64,000 nucleotides of DNA from Agapetus fuscipes (taxonomy: Eukaryota; Arthropoda; Insecta; Trichoptera; Glossosomatidae). The stretch is from assembly GCA_951799405.1 (NCBI GenBank), contig OX637339.1:186001-250000 (forward strand). The letters are read 5' to 3'. This document shows, piece after piece, positions 20,414-31,429 of this stretch. Positions within the stretch are counted from its first letter, which is position 1. Every line of letters begins with the position of its first letter. A program made the position numbers and the translations under genes. Below the pieces are notes generated by a model, which ran no database searches, had not been told where the DNA came from, and saw nothing but the letters and a program-made list of their open reading frames with translations.

Positions 20414-20627
20414 GAATGGTTACAAATATATTTTTATAAAATAATTTTCAAAACAATTTTCAAAACAACTTTTTTTCCCAAAACAAAAGCAAAATGAATT
20501 GAATTTGAATCTTACATTTGTGTTTAAAAAAATTTTTGTCTATGAATTTTGCTTTTGTTTTGGGAAAAAAAGTTGTTTTGAAAATTGTTTTGAAAATTAT
20601 TTTATAAAAATATATTTGTAACCATTC

Positions 20628-20667
20628 TGCTCTTGAAGATGCCTCATTAGGCGAAAATATTCGAGCA
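20628..20667 (+). ncRNA. hammerhead-like motif, right arm (C3 to U)
   Basis: Stem I TGCTC/GAGCA (5 bp perfect), TTGAAGA in place of CTGANGA, extra T, stem II GCCT/AGGC with CATT loop, GAAA, palindromic stem III AATATT, triplet UUC. Only the first core residue departs from consensus, which would be expected to weaken cleavage. Confidence 0.55.
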
Positions 20668-20878
20668 TAAACAAATAAAATAAAGTGAATTAAAACAATG
20701 TTTTACCATTTATATTTTTAAATATTTATAAAAATGGACTTTCACTGTGTTAACAGATCAACACTAAAAAATATTATAAATGGTATATTTTTTTGTGCTC
20801 CGCCGGGATTCGAATCCACAACCTTCCATTTACGAGTCCGAAGTGTTGCCACTGGACTACGGAGCGGTCCAAGAAATG

Positions 20879-20941
20879 GCAACAACACGCGGTGTACCTA
20901 GCGGTCACCCATCCAAGTAGCATCCGCGCCCAACGTTGCTG
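20879..20941 (-). pseudogene. 5S rRNA 3'-half fragment
   Basis: On the minus strand the sequence reads as the 3' half of 5S rRNA: CAACGTTGGGCGCGG, then GGATGGGTGACCGC, then CACCGCGTGTTGTTGCC. The 5' half is absent. The end lies about 8 nt before the SINE-B head in the same orientation. Confidence 0.8.
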
Positions 20942-20944
20942 GAT

Positions 20945-21665
20945 AGCTGTGTATGTTTACTTATGATTGTGCATCTGTGTGTTTTTACTTACTTGTAAAT
21001 GTGTATCTAGATGTAAGTATATAGATGATTGTACCAACTCGTGTATGCTCGAAGCTTCTGCTCGAGACGATTCTGGCATGGTCTGGTGTATGCTAGAATT
21101 GTTTTTAGTCACCTATAAGTACAGATTGCAGTGCTTTGGAAGGGATTAGCACCTGAGCCTTTAAGCAAGATGTACGAATGTTCAAGCTGTTAACCGAATG
21201 TGAGTTAATCCAAAAATAAATTTAATGAGGTTTTATTAAAATAATTAAACGCAAGTAAATCATAAGACTAACTTTCTAACTTTCTACAAGAATTGTGTGG
21301 AGTTCTGATAACACGATTCCCATCGACTTCCCTTTTCAAATATTGGAAAAAAAATTGATAAAAAAATGGAATGAAGCTGACCACCCATCATGTAAAACTT
21401 GGTTCTCTGCGGTCAATTCTAGACCTCTGACTTTGAACGCATGCATGCTACCAACTAAGCTACCGACAGGACAAGTTCAAAAAATATTTTTAGGTACTTT
21501 TCATATTTAAGTTATATGTTTTGGCTTTCACGAATAGACTTTGAATACACTTTGTTACAATTAAATATTTAGGTCCTTATGACTCGTTTTAAAATTTTGT
21601 ATAAAACGTTAAAAAATAAGTTGATTAGGAAGTCGAAAATTCAATAAAAATAATAATGTTTTTTT
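20945..21665. other. unassigned sequence
   Basis: Starts with GTGTATGTTTACTTATGATTG, loosely like element F. 21375-21470 has a SINE-head-like GGTTCTCTGCGGTCAATTC stretch but no clear boxes. Confidence 0.3.
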
Positions 21666-21667
21666 AC

Positions 21668-21997
21668 CGTCCGGTCGATAGCTCAGTTGGTAGAGTGCTT
21701 GCATTCCATGCCGTGGACTCGGGTTCGAATCCCACCGAGGGTGTCAGAAATGATTTCCCGTTTCGGTGTTTATTTCAAACCCCAAAAAAAATACCGGCAA
21801 GGTTTACTCAGCCTTGACAAAAAATGAGTACCAGCTCTCTCGGGAGCTGGGAAACCCCAACTTCAACTGAAGTGGTTGCCGTAAGGCCGGCCCCCTTCCC
21901 TGTAAAAATAAATAGGTTCAACTCATCACATGCGACCTCTTCGGAGATAACGCGGCAAGAAGTTACACTATATGTGCAGCTTAGTTGCGTTGCGATA
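21668..21997 (+). mobile_element. SINE-A copy, full length
   Basis: GGTCGATAGCTCAGTTGGTA at 21673, GGTTCGAATCCCACCGAGGG at 21722, tail TGTGCAGCTTAGTTGCG. Good reference copy for the family. Confidence 0.9.
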
Positions 21998-22139
21998 CAA
22001 TTGCTGTAAGTCCGTAGGCACTGTTATAAAGTCTTGTAATCGTTGGGAAAAAAAATATTGAGGTTTCGACGGAAATGAGTTGTCCTATATCGGGACATGT
22101 AAAAAAAACAAATTTGTCGAACCTGTCCGTCCGTCTGTC

Positions 22140-22220
22140 CGTATGTATGTATGTATGTATGTATGTATGTATGTATGTATGTATGTATGTATGTATGTAT
22201 GTATGTATGTATGTATGTAT
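22140..22220. repeat. (GTAT)n microsatellite
   Basis: About 20 perfect copies; it continues for a few units after the MITE at 22449-22461. Confidence 0.98.
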
Positions 22221-22448
22221 CAGTGGCGAAAGGTGCCATATAACTCGATTCCCATGGCTTCTTTTTTAAAATGAGGCAACAAAGTAGTTAAATAAAATAG
22301 GCACAAAGTAAAGAAATACATTTAAAACCAAAGAAACAATACGTATTTTTTCACCATCGAAACCATGCAGTCTACTTTATTATCATTTTTGCCTCATTTT
22401 AAAAGGGAAACCGATGGGAATCGAGTTGTATGGCACCCTTCGCCACTG
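22221..22448. mobile_element. hAT-like MITE
   Basis: 228 bp with terminal inverted repeats of about 55 bp beginning CAGTGGCGAAAGGTGCCATA and ending CGCCACTG. It is flanked on both sides by GTATGTAT, consistent with an 8-bp target duplication although the microsatellite makes this ambiguous. No transposase. Confidence 0.85.
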
Positions 22449-22461
22449 GTATGTATGTATG

Positions 22462-22784
22462 CCTACCACTGATTATTTCTTATGTACATCCACGTGTTTA
22501 TTAAAAATATTTACAACTCCCCCCATCCCCCTTCTTCATAAGCAAAGCTTCATTGCTTTGTTACGAGCCACCGAACTTCGCAACTTTCTCCTGTAATGCG
22601 GTGTTGCCACATAACTAAGCAGCACACATAGTACAACGTGTTTATCTTCACGCTATTAAACCACGAGAGACTCGCGGAAACTTATGCTATTTGGAAGCTG
22701 AACTATGGAGGGGAAATTTCGCAAGATGGTGCAGCCAATTTCAAAACAGAGTATTGCAACTTTGCAATGAACTCATACATAAAT
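22462..22784. other. unassigned sequence
   Basis: No recognised repeat or exon. Confidence 0.3.
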
Positions 22785-23092
22785 AATGACAATATTAGGA
22801 TGATTTATTCTGTGAGCGCTGTGTTTGTGTGAATCCCACCTCAAGAGCCATCTGTGAACTGTCGCTATAAAAAGCGCCAATTTTCAAGAAAGCTCCATTT
22901 GCTGTAAGGCTAGATGGACCGTTGGTGACCGGTCTTTGGTAAAGGTATAAGAATATTTCATTTTTTTAACCCAGCGAAAAGCATGTTTGAAAAGATGAAT
23001 GGTATGTGTTTTGTGCTCCGTTGGGATCCGAACCCACAACCTTCCATTTACGAGTCTGAAGCGCTACCACTAGACTACGGACCGTTCCTTCA
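22785..23092 (-). mobile_element. SINE-B copy
   Basis: Complete: (AATATTAGGATG) tail, GCGCCAATTTTCAAG, head GGGATCCGAACCCACAACC, ACTAGACTACGGACCG. Confidence 0.85.
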
Positions 23093-23635
23093 TAGCTATG
23101 TCAGTTTGCATAATCTCTTCTTCTTTACGACCTTAAATTTTTTATACTTCACATTAGGAAGTATTAGATCTTGGGCGCTTGTCACTTCGGGCATTTTATT
23201 TTTTAAACAAACTAACACTTTTCCATTTCCTTGACTTTTAAGTTGGTATGAAGCTGGCCACCTAGCCTTAAACAAAAAAATCACTTTGGTTTTAATATGT
23301 CGATTAATCAAGCTAGAATGTTTTCATATTAATTACCCTAAAAGTTAGTCCACGCCATTTCGGTTTCCATTTTTTGCTGCAGCTTTCCGTTTTGCGGCGA
23401 AATTGCAATGCTGAAATAAATGACGTCACCCCGCCGGCGCCCAACGTGGCCTGGTTTGTACCATACTCCATTAACGTCACAGGAAAGTAGGGAGAGGGAG
23501 TAAAATAGTAGATGTGTGAGAGTATTTGTATATCCAAACCTTAAGGGACTGTTGCACCAAACTCTATAAAAAAATATTTGATTAACACATCAAATTAGAT
23601 TGCTTAATTCTGATAAGGACCTATGCAAAGCAACA
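23093..23635. other. unassigned; short element C start at 23224-23268
   Basis: TTTCCTTGACTTTTAAGTTGG and GAAGCTGGCCACCTAG match only the C start. GGCGCCCAACGTGG at 23436 resembles an LTR-element primer binding site, but no LTR is seen beside it. Confidence 0.35.
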
Positions 23636-23692
23636 AGGACAGCTGGCCAGGCAAAATAGGTTGGTGGATTGCATGCCTCTTCACAAACCTGT
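23636..23692 (+). mobile_element. SINE-D 3' fragment
   Basis: GGCCAGGCAAAATAGGTTGG and CCTCTTCACAAACC. Confidence 0.6.
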
Positions 23693-23705
23693 TCTTCAAA
23701 AAAAT

Positions 23706-23967
23706 CAACCTCCTGTCGATAGCTCAGTTGGTAGAATAATTGCATTCCATGCCGAGTGCAAGGGTTCGATCCCCGCCGAGGGTGTCAGAAATAATTTTCC
23801 ATTTTGTTGTTTATATTTCAAAACTGCAGGCAAGGCTTACTGAACTTTCAAAATAAATGAGAACCAGCCATCCGGGGTGCTGAGAAACCCCCGCTTCAAC
23901 GGAAATGGTTTGTGTAAGGATAGCCTCCTAACCTGTAAAAATAAGTAGGTCCCGATCGCCACATTTT
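23706..23967 (+). mobile_element. SINE-A copy, 3' truncated
   Basis: Head intact (GTCGATAGCTCAGTTGGTAG, GGTTCGATCCCCGCCGAGGG); ends at CGCCACATTT followed by poly-T. Confidence 0.8.
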
Positions 23968-24054
23968 TTTTTTTAAGAAATCCTGTGCGGGAGACTCCCT
24001 AGATTCTAGAGACTCTAGGAGTCTATGACACTTGTTGAAGTGCCGCAGAGGTGT

Positions 24055-24242
24055 TCGAGCTTGGTCGTCGCTACAAAGCGCCGATACTTGGTAAACCGGT
24101 CATTGGTAAAGGTTTATAAATTTTTCAACCCACCGAAGAGCAAAGTTGAAAATAAAAATGGTATATTTTTTGTGCTCCGCCGGGATTTGAACCCACAACC
24201 TTCCTATTCAGAGTCCGCAGTGTTACCACTGAGCTACGGACC
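24055..24242 (-). mobile_element. SINE-B copy, internally deleted
   Basis: GTCGTCGCTACAAAGCGCCG, then ACCGGTCATTGGTAAAGG with the middle missing, head GGGATTTGAACCCACAACC, GAGCTACGGACCG. Confidence 0.8.
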
Positions 24243-24257
24243 GAAATGAAATATTTA

Positions 24258-24325
24258 AAGATGTGACCTCTTCGAGGATAACGCGGTAAGAAGTTAAAGT
24301 ATATGTGTAGCTTAGTTGCGTTTGC
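24258..24325 (+). mobile_element. SINE-A tail fragment
   Basis: GATGTGACCTCTTCGAGGAT to TAGCTTAGTTGCG. Confidence 0.7.
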
Positions 24326-24718
24326 GATGAAGTATATATTTTTTTGAAAAATAAAAGTTGACGTTATTTTATGAACGAACCTCGTATACACAGAGAGAGG
24401 TGGTTGGCACAAAAACTGTCACATATGTAATATGTATGTATACAAACGTATGCATATTTTGCACTATTTGGAATTGCAAGCTTTTTTGCGAGGGCTATTT
24501 TTGCACGCTAAAGAGCTAATAGGAGCATAAATACAATCCTGACATTTTATAGTTTGTATTATGTTATGTGAAACAGTGAATTTTTTAAAGAGTTTTTGTT
24601 TAACATTTATATTAGCTACAGTAGATTTTTTTTTGTTTGTACACAACTATTTGAATTTATTTTAAAAAGGTCCATAGACTCGTAAATGGAAGTTCTTGAA
24701 AAAAGAACAAGATCTCGA
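24326..24718. other. unassigned AT-rich sequence
   Basis: No recognised content. Confidence 0.3.
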
Positions 24719-24885
24719 TTAGTCTTAGTCTAGTGGTGAACGCTTTGGACTTGTTATTGGAAGGTAGTGGGTTCGATTTTCGTCAAGGAAAAAGAAAACA
24801 TTGGATTTTTGTGTAGAAAATTTCATCTGCCTTTACCGAAAGACAAGATCAAAAAGTTCATACAGCCTTACAACCAGTCACATGA
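24719..24885 (+). mobile_element. old SINE-B-related copy
   Basis: TAGTCTAGTGGTGAACGC, GGTAGTGGGTTCGATTTTCG (B box) and TTCATACAGCCTTACAACC; strongly diverged. Confidence 0.55.
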
Positions 24886-24892
24886 TATAATC

Positions 24893-25125
24893 TAATATAT
24901 GCATTCTCACAAGTAGACACGTATAAGTTAGCGCTTGCACATGTCGCATGTGAACCTACTACATAAAAATTTAAATCTTAAGTGACCATACACCCTGCAA
25001 CTCTTGCCGACCTTCCCTTAAACAGGGGTGAGATTGGTAATGTGAACCATTTCCTACAGCATAGGTGGTCAGCCGTATACCAACGTATAAGTCAAGGAAC
25101 ATACACAACAAGTTACATTTTTTAA
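24893..25125 (-). mobile_element. element C copy
   Basis: AATATATGCATTCTCACAAG to TATAAGTCAAGGAACATACA with the 5' extension; the TTAGA tail is lost. Confidence 0.8.
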
Positions 25126-25129
25126 ATCT

Positions 25130-25320
25130 ATAATAATAATCTATAATCTAAGTTGCAAGGATATATTCATTTAAAGCTCTCAGATGTATGCCCACAAACC
25201 AACAAGTGTAGTTCACGCTTACAAATGCTGAATGTGTACTTAACAGGGGTGACATTGGCAAAGTGAACCATTTTTTACAGTATGGGTGGTCAGCCTCATA
25301 CCAACCTATAAGTCAAGGAA
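25130..25320 (-). mobile_element. element C copy, internal deletion
   Basis: TATAATCTAAGTTGCAAGG ... GCTGAATGTGTACTTA joined directly to ACAGGGGTGACATTGGC; middle about 60 bp missing. Confidence 0.8.
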
Positions 25321-26258
25321 TATGAATAATAAATTACATTTAAATATAAAAAAGAACAAAACCTTACAAAGAGCTTCAAAGATCAATACAGATCTCAGGG
25401 CTGTCAGCCGTTGGGGCACTGACAACCTTGTAGAGTTCAACATCAAAAAGACTCAAGCATGTCTGATATCCTTAAAGAGGATTCCAAACAACTATCTCCC
25501 AACTTTCGACAATGTCTCCCTCTCTAACCATGAACACTTAAATCTTCTTGGTGTTTCTCTGTCATCAGAGTTAAAATACCATGATGCTATTGAGTCTCGC
25601 ACAACTTCCGCTTTCCGGCGACTCGGCATATTATACAGAGCCCGTAGGTTTTTTACTTCAGCCCAATTATTGACTCTGTATAAATCCCAAATCCGCCCCA
25701 TTATCGAATATGGCAGCCATCTCTGGTGTGGTATGTCCAAGAAGTTGAGTGACCAACTTGATTCTGTGCAAAGGAGGGCAGTGAGGTTGATCAATGATCC
25801 TTCTCTGACATCCGATCTGCAGCCGCTCCAGCACAGAAGAAAGGTTGGAATGCTCAGTCTTTTTTATCGATATTACCACGGAGCTTGTTCTAATGAGCTC
25901 CATTCATTAATCCCTCCTCCTCTCATTTCAGAAAGGGAAACTCGTAGTACGACTCTCATTCATCCCTTTGCAGTCGATCTCAAAACTATGAGAACTTGGC
26001 GTTTTCATGACTCATTCCTTTGCCAAACTGCCCGTTTATGGAATGGTCTACCAGTATCTGTGTTCCCTTCCCAATTTAATCCGGTTTTATTCAAAACCAA
26101 CATCAATCACCACTTCCTTGCAGCGCCTCACGACAGAACCAAGAACTCAAGCAACACCTCTGCGGCACCCTTCCAGGGTGACATAGACCCCCAAGACTCT
26201 CAAGAATTGGGGAGCCTCCCGCACAGGATTCCTTAAAAAAAAAAAAAAAAAAAAAATC
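25321..26258 (+). mobile_element. Jockey-like LINE, 5'-truncated, with poly-A
   Basis: One open frame to a TAA near 26235. The protein is the C-terminal part of a Jockey-clade reverse transcriptase: NLVEFNIKKTQACLISLKR, LYKSQIRPIIEYGSHLWCG, LDSVQRRAVRLINDP, TARLWNGLP. The palm motif (YxDD type) lies upstream of the truncation and is absent. A 23-A run follows the stop at about 26236-26258, consistent with target-primed insertion of a recent copy. Confidence 0.85.
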
Positions 26259-26295
26259 TATACAAAAAAAAGTCAAAAATTTCCTATGCAAAAAA

Positions 26296-26570
26296 TTAGC
26301 CGCCACTTCTTCCTGTCCTTGCATACTTCTTTCATTTCATCCAGAGTCATAACCTTTTTCATTCAAGTCCTCCTTTTATTATGACTCTGGATATCCCATT
26401 CATTCGCTATTTCAGAGATTTGATCCTTCCATACTTTTCTCGGTCTTCCTCTACCACGACATCCATCTATTCTAGCAACATATACTTTCTTCGTCAATCT
26501 TTCATCACTCATTCTCTCCAAATGCCCGAACCATCTTAACATACTTCTTTTAATCTTCACATAGATTTTA
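26296..26570 (-). mobile_element. RTE-like LINE C-terminal fragment
   Basis: Minus-strand frame 26363-26560 reads MLRWFGHLERMSDERLTKKV ... GRGRPRKVWKDQISEIANEW ... IQSHNKRR. These motifs follow the RT domain in RTE-like elements. Sister fragments: 26668, 58917, 60985. Confidence 0.75.
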
Positions 26571-26667
26571 AATCAGCAAATAAAAATACATATTAACATT
26601 AATACAAATACAGAATACATAATTCTCATTTAAGAAAACCCTAGCCCTAGCCGCCAACATTACAGAT

Positions 26668-26782
26668 CAACCGCCATTATTTTCTGCCCTTACATTCTTC
26701 ATTTATTTCATACAGAGTCATAACCTTCTTCATACAAGCTCTCCTTTTATTATGACTCTGGATATCCCATTCATTCTCTATA
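26668..26782 (-). mobile_element. RTE-like LINE 3' fragment
   Basis: ACCGCCATTATTTTCTGCCC ... TATTATGACTCTGGATATCC, same subfamily as the preceding copy, same orientation. Confidence 0.6.
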
Positions 26783-26789
26783 GGTCTAC

Positions 26790-27275
26790 CCCTCTCATCT
26801 CAACTTACTAGGCAAGTAGCACAAATTATAAAAGAATATAGTTTTTGCTTGCTTTTGAGGTGTGTTTTACACAAAAACAGCGCTTACCGAATAAATAACC
26901 CAGAAATTTATTTAATTCAAATTTAAATCCAAAATCCAAAAGCACAAAGAAAATCAAAGTTCTGCTCACGTGTCGTTGATCATTTGTAACTGGAGCATAA
27001 GTCGGAAGTTTTTCCTGCTCTCTCTAACTTCTACATACCGCCTTCCCCTCCCTAACCTGCCGTGACTTCTCGCACTTATTCTTTCCAACATTTATTCTTT
27101 CTTATTCTCTGCTACACTTTCTTGTTCTTCGCAAGACATCTGTTCCCAAACAAACAAACAAACGTGAACTTTATTTCGATGAAAAAAAATCGACTGAATA
27201 TTTCTATCTATTTATATAAATCTACTGATATTGATGAATCTGGAATCTTAGTTTTAAAGATATATTCAAGTTTAA
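26790..27275. other. unassigned; SINE-B tail piece at 26855-26912
   Basis: GAGGTGTGTTTTACACAAAA and CAGCGCTTACCGAATAAAT match the SINE-B tail. The remainder is CT-rich without recognised content. Confidence 0.4.
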
Positions 27276-27278
27276 GAA

Positions 27279-27572
27279 CGGTCGATAGCTCAGTTGGTAG
27301 AGTGCTTGCATTCCATGCCGACAGCTCGGGTTTGAATCCCAACGAGGGTGTCAGAAATGATTTCCCGTTTCGGTGTTTATTTCATAACCCAAAATAAATT
27401 ACCGGCGAGGCTTACTCAGCCTACAAAATAAGTGAGTACCAGACCCCTCGGTAGCTGGGAAACTCCCACATCAACTGAACTGGTTGATGTAAGGTAATAC
27501 GTTCCACTCGCCACATGTGAAACTTTACGTGGATAACGCGGCAAGAAGTTACACTGTATGTGTAGTTTGGTT
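27279..27572 (+). mobile_element. SINE-A copy, internally shortened
   Basis: GGTCGATAGCTCAGTTGGTA head; GGTTTGAATCCCAACGAGGG; a deletion removes the GGCCGG segment. Confidence 0.85.
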
Positions 27573-27611
27573 GAGGTGCGTTTACGTGTTGTGCTTCGCT
27601 GGGAATCAAGC

Positions 27612-28095
27612 CCGCTAAACGCAACTAAAACTAAGCTATACATATAGTGTAACTTCTTGATTGCGTTACCCCGAAGGCGTCGCATGTGTCGATTCGGGAC
27701 CTTTTTATTTTACGAATAAGGGGGCCGGCCTCACACCGATCACTTTTAGTTGAAACGGGGGTTTTCCAGCTCCCGGGGGGCTGATTCTCATTTCTTGTGA
27801 AGGCTTAGTAAACCTTGAGATCTAACAAATGCCAGCAGTCTACCAATTGAGCTATCGACCTTTTTACGAGCTTGGTCGTCATCGCTACAAAGCGCCAATT
27901 CTCAAGCAAGACCCAGTTGCAGTAAGGCTCGATGGACCTTTGGTGACCGGTCATTGGTAAAGGTATATGAATTTTTCAACCCAGCGAAGAGCGAATTTGA
28001 AAATATAAATGGTATATCTTTTGTACTCCGCCGGGATTCAAACCTAAAACCTTCCATTTACGAGTCAGAAGTGTTACCACTGAACTACGGACCGC
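27612..28095 (-). mobile_element. A/B composite SINE
   Basis: A tail at 27620, A head degraded (CTAACAAATGCCAGCAGTC), fusion at TTTTTACGAGCTTGGTCG (27858), B body and head to GAACTACGGACCG. A second short B-head scrap follows at 28100-28150. Confidence 0.8.
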
Positions 28096-28150
28096 TATCT
28101 TTTGGTTAACCGTCGAGTTAAGCGTTAACCACTGGACCACGGACCGATCG

Positions 28151-28570
28151 GTTGTCAGAAAAGTACAGAGTTCTGTCTCTTCAAATATCCAATTAGTGTG
28201 GACGCCTCACTCACTTCACAACCATCCCTCGTAGAGTTCCAGCGAGCGTCTCTTATTTGTTCCCGCTCATAATGAAGTCGTCTGTCTTGGCGCCTTAATT
28301 GTGAGGAGACGAAGCTTCGTGAAATAATTAAATAAAATTTGCCGCCTTTCCTGCCGGCGGAAAGATGAGCTGATATTGAGTGTATTTTTTATACCCATTT
28401 CTGTGTTTAAATTGTTCAAATACATGTATTATTTATATTACAAATATAACGGTATAATTTTCATATTTACCCGGCCAAAGAAAATATAAAAATATGAACA
28501 TATTGTCGTTGCGTTCAGTGGTAAATTTATTCCCAACTGGAGGAACTTATTTCTTCTACAAAAAAAAAAA
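28151..28570. other. unassigned sequence
   Basis: No recognised repeat or exon. Confidence 0.3.
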
Positions 28571-28893
28571 AGCGACTAAGCTACACATATAGTGTAACTT
28601 CTTGCCGCGTTATCCCCGAAGGGGTCGCATGTGGCGAGTTGAACCTATTTATTTTTACAGGTAAGGGGGCCGGCCTTACACCAACCACTTCAGTTGAAGT
28701 GGGGGTTTCCCAGCTCCCGAGGGGGCTGGTACTCATTTCTTGTGAAGGCTGAGTAAACCTTGCCGGTATTTTTATTATGGGGTTTGAAATAAACACCGAA
28801 ATAGTAAATCATTTCTGACACCCTCCTCGGTGGGATTCGAACCCGAGCTCACGGGGTAGAATGCGAGCACTCTACCAACTGAGCTATCGACCG
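28571..28893 (-). mobile_element. SINE-A copy, full length
   Basis: Tail adjoins an A-rich run at 28559; all blocks present; head GGTCGATAGCTCAGTTGGTA on the minus strand. Confidence 0.9.
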
Positions 28894-28959
28894 GACAAAC
28901 AAGGAAGACGAAAAATGCTTAAAGAGTGTTTTATACCCAGAACTTGTCGTTTTTGTTTC

Positions 28960-29205
28960 TTAAACTTAATCTAACCTAATCTAATCTAAGTTGCAAAGAT
29001 GTGTTACATTAGAGATTCACATTACATGCATTCTCACAACCAGACACGTACAAGTTCGCGCTTGAACATGCCTCATGTGAACCTACAACATAAAAACTAA
29101 ATCTCAGATGGGCATACACCCTGCAACTCTTACCGTCCTTCCCTGAGACAGGGGTGGCATTGTAAAAGTGAACCATTTTTACAGCATGGGTGGTCAGCCA
29201 TAATG
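28960..29205 (-). mobile_element. element C copy
   Basis: (TAATC)n tail, complete to GGTGGTCAGCCATAATGG; 5' tip lost. Confidence 0.8.
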
Positions 29206-29245
29206 GTCTTAGTAAAAGACTTATAGTTTGTTTTTAACTAAGCTA

Positions 29246-29615
29246 CGAAGCTGGTTCACTTTGCCAATGCCACTCCTATTACAGGGAAAGTCGACAAAAG
29301 TTTCAGTACCTACGCATGTTCATTTGAGTTTTTGATTTTTTTTGTAGACAGCAGCATGCAGCAGCATTGTAGAAAGTACACATGCAGCATGTGTAAGCGT
29401 GAAATGGCACGAATCTGCTTATGAGAATACATTTAGTATGATTTATACATTAAGTATGAATATCTTATTCAACTTTGTTGATAGATAGATGAGAACCTGT
29501 GACAGCATCCAAACAAGTGAAATTTTGAATTTAAGCGTGAACTTACACGTGTCTATTTGCGGGCATGCATTTAATGATCAATTTTGATTATAAATTTATC
29601 TTTGCAACTTACATT
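29246..29615 (+). mobile_element. element C copies, one long and one 3' fragment
   Basis: 29246-29475 is diverged with a GCAGCA duplication. 29525-29615 repeats the 3' part (GCGTGAACTTACACGTGTC to TTTGCAACTTACATT). Confidence 0.65.
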
Positions 29616-31059
29616 AAAGATTAAATTATCCCGGTACGCTACTGAGTGCCATGAATTTTACAGTACATCTATGAATGCAGCTTAGAACATTAAGCCCTTG
29701 TCTGTTACGAGTAGGCGTACATTATATGTAAAGGTATCCCAGACTCAGCCCTTCTGCCCCCATTAGCCTTATTAGTAGACTAGCGGAATAGACGAAGTGC
29801 TTTGTCTTAGATTAGAGGTCGCTCACACTGGGCCAGTGAAGAAAGGACAGTGGTTAACAATATGAACATGTGCTACAAATAAAACTGAGGCTTGCGTTGA
29901 CATCTTGGGAGTAAAGGAGCCATGGAGGGAAACGAAACAAGACAGGAGTCTTGGAAGAAGTCTTTGAGCCTTCGAGAATTTTTGGTAACAAACATATATT
30001 ATAATACTTATTGATTACTTTTCAAAAAGATTTTCCATTGGGTATTTTTAACTGCCAAACTCATCGCTGTCTTAGTTCTTGTTTGCCGTATAGACCATTA
30101 AGCAAATTTTACATGAGCAATGTTTGCATGTGTCTGGACCAATGTGTCTTATGAAAACAGGAAATTGATTTACAAAATATTTAAAACAACTCTCACATTA
30201 TAGAGTTTTACGTTTTTTCTTAGCTCATAATGTGTAAAATTTAATTCTTAAGACAACTGCATTAAAAAGTCATATTTGAAAAAATTGGTCTATACGGCAA
30301 ACAATAACTGGGGGAGCGTCATGTCACATAGATAGATAATTATGTACCGTGCTTTCAGTATGTACAGACATTTAATTAACTACTTAGCAGCTACCCTAAA
30401 TGACTTGAATACTTTCTTAATCTGAACGAAGTATAACTTGCCTTTCCTTAATGTCCTAACACTCAAGGCAAATTACCATCACTTCCTACTCACCTCCCAC
30501 TAACCAGCTGTCCTAAACCACTTGACTACTGCCTCCCACTGAGCGGGGCTGTGTGAAATTCATAACACTGATAATTCTGGATTAGCCCACATCAGGAGAT
30601 CGCGACTGAGGTGGCTTCCCACGAGCTTAGTGAGAGCTTAGTGAGCATGCCAGAAAGTTAATGTCAATTAATCACCTTTTGGCATTGTGAATATCACCCC
30701 TAGTTGGATGGAGGCTGGATACTAGAACAATTACTAGATTCAAAATTAAAAATAGGTTTATATTTGATTAGCGGTTTCAGCTTAAAATCAATATAATATT
30801 ATACAATATGAAAATCAATATAATATTCCATTACATAACAATGTTCCAGCTGACTCTCCGACTATGGGCAGCGTAATTAAAACATCGTTTGCTGAGAGAA
30901 ATGACAAGTGCTACGCTTTCGTAGAGCGCTCGCTGTCGTAGCGGTCGTAGACATTCGTGTATCCACTGTTAACGATCATGCATGCATGCCATTTCTGCAT
31001 TCAGGGGCATATGAAATAAAATGTTTTTTTTTTGGTCTCACATAAGTATATCCATCTTA
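29616..31059. other. mostly unassigned; LINE scrap at 29895-29985
   Basis: 29895-29985 (TTGGGAGTAAAGGAGCCATG) matches the nested LINE at 5.0 kb. 30285-30320 (TATACGGCAAACAATAACTG) matches sequence before the G-rich run at 5.5 kb. 30885-30960 is rich in CGTAG strings. No gene recognised. Confidence 0.35.
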
Positions 31060-31325
31060 AATTTAAGCTTTGCAAGAAAAAAAACATTGTGTATTTCTTT
31101 GTTTTATTATAAAAGATTTTAAAGTTGCAAATGTTTATAGACATTCAAAGCTCATTTTTAATGCACGCTCACACACAACACCCCAACAGATACATGTAAA
31201 TTCACGCTTACACATTTTGCATTTGCACATAAAAAATAAACCAAACCTCATTGGTAAAAGTGAACCAAGTTTTTACAGCACAGGGGATCAGCCGCACAAA
31301 CCTATAGGTCACGTCATGTAAAATG
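31060..31325 (-). mobile_element. element C copy, diverged
   Basis: TTAAGCTTTGCAAGAAAAAA ... ACACATTTTGCATTTGCAC ... CAAACCTATAGGTCACG. Confidence 0.65.
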
Positions 31326-31429
31326 AACGCTGGCGGCGAGCTGCGCAGTAGGCGATTTAGCGGATGTTTTGGTACTAGCGCGACTATATGCGCAAACACA
31401 CACCCTCCACTTCTTCTCAGCGTTATTTT

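Larger units (their letters stand above)
20307..20774 (+). mobile_element. non-autonomous PLE-like foldback
   Basis: 468 bp between a 13-bp direct duplication TATAAATGGTATA (20294-20306 and 20775-20787). Arms of about 190 bp (about 20305-20496 and 20557-20745) are near-perfect inverted copies around a 60-nt loop. The right side carries an extra tail with TTTCACTGTGTTAACAG. Each arm encodes a hammerhead-like motif. No ORF. Confidence 0.8.
20086..20871 (-). mobile_element. SINE-B copy interrupted by a hammerhead foldback
   Basis: Left part 20086-20306 (tail and body), right part 20775-20871 (head with B box GGATTCGAATCC). The interruption duplicates TATAAATGGTATA. Confidence 0.85.

Noticed and set aside
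21668..21745. Functional tRNA genes
   Set aside because: The tRNA-like heads have A and B boxes but lack convincing acceptor and anticodon stems, and all continue into SINE bodies; none looks like a real tRNA.
22024..22274. (THTYI)n or (MYVC)n peptides
   Set aside because: Translations of the GTAT microsatellite.
23430..23460. LTR-retrotransposon primer binding site (GGCGCCCAACGTGG)
   Set aside because: No LTR end immediately upstream and no gag/pol downstream; single weak hint only.
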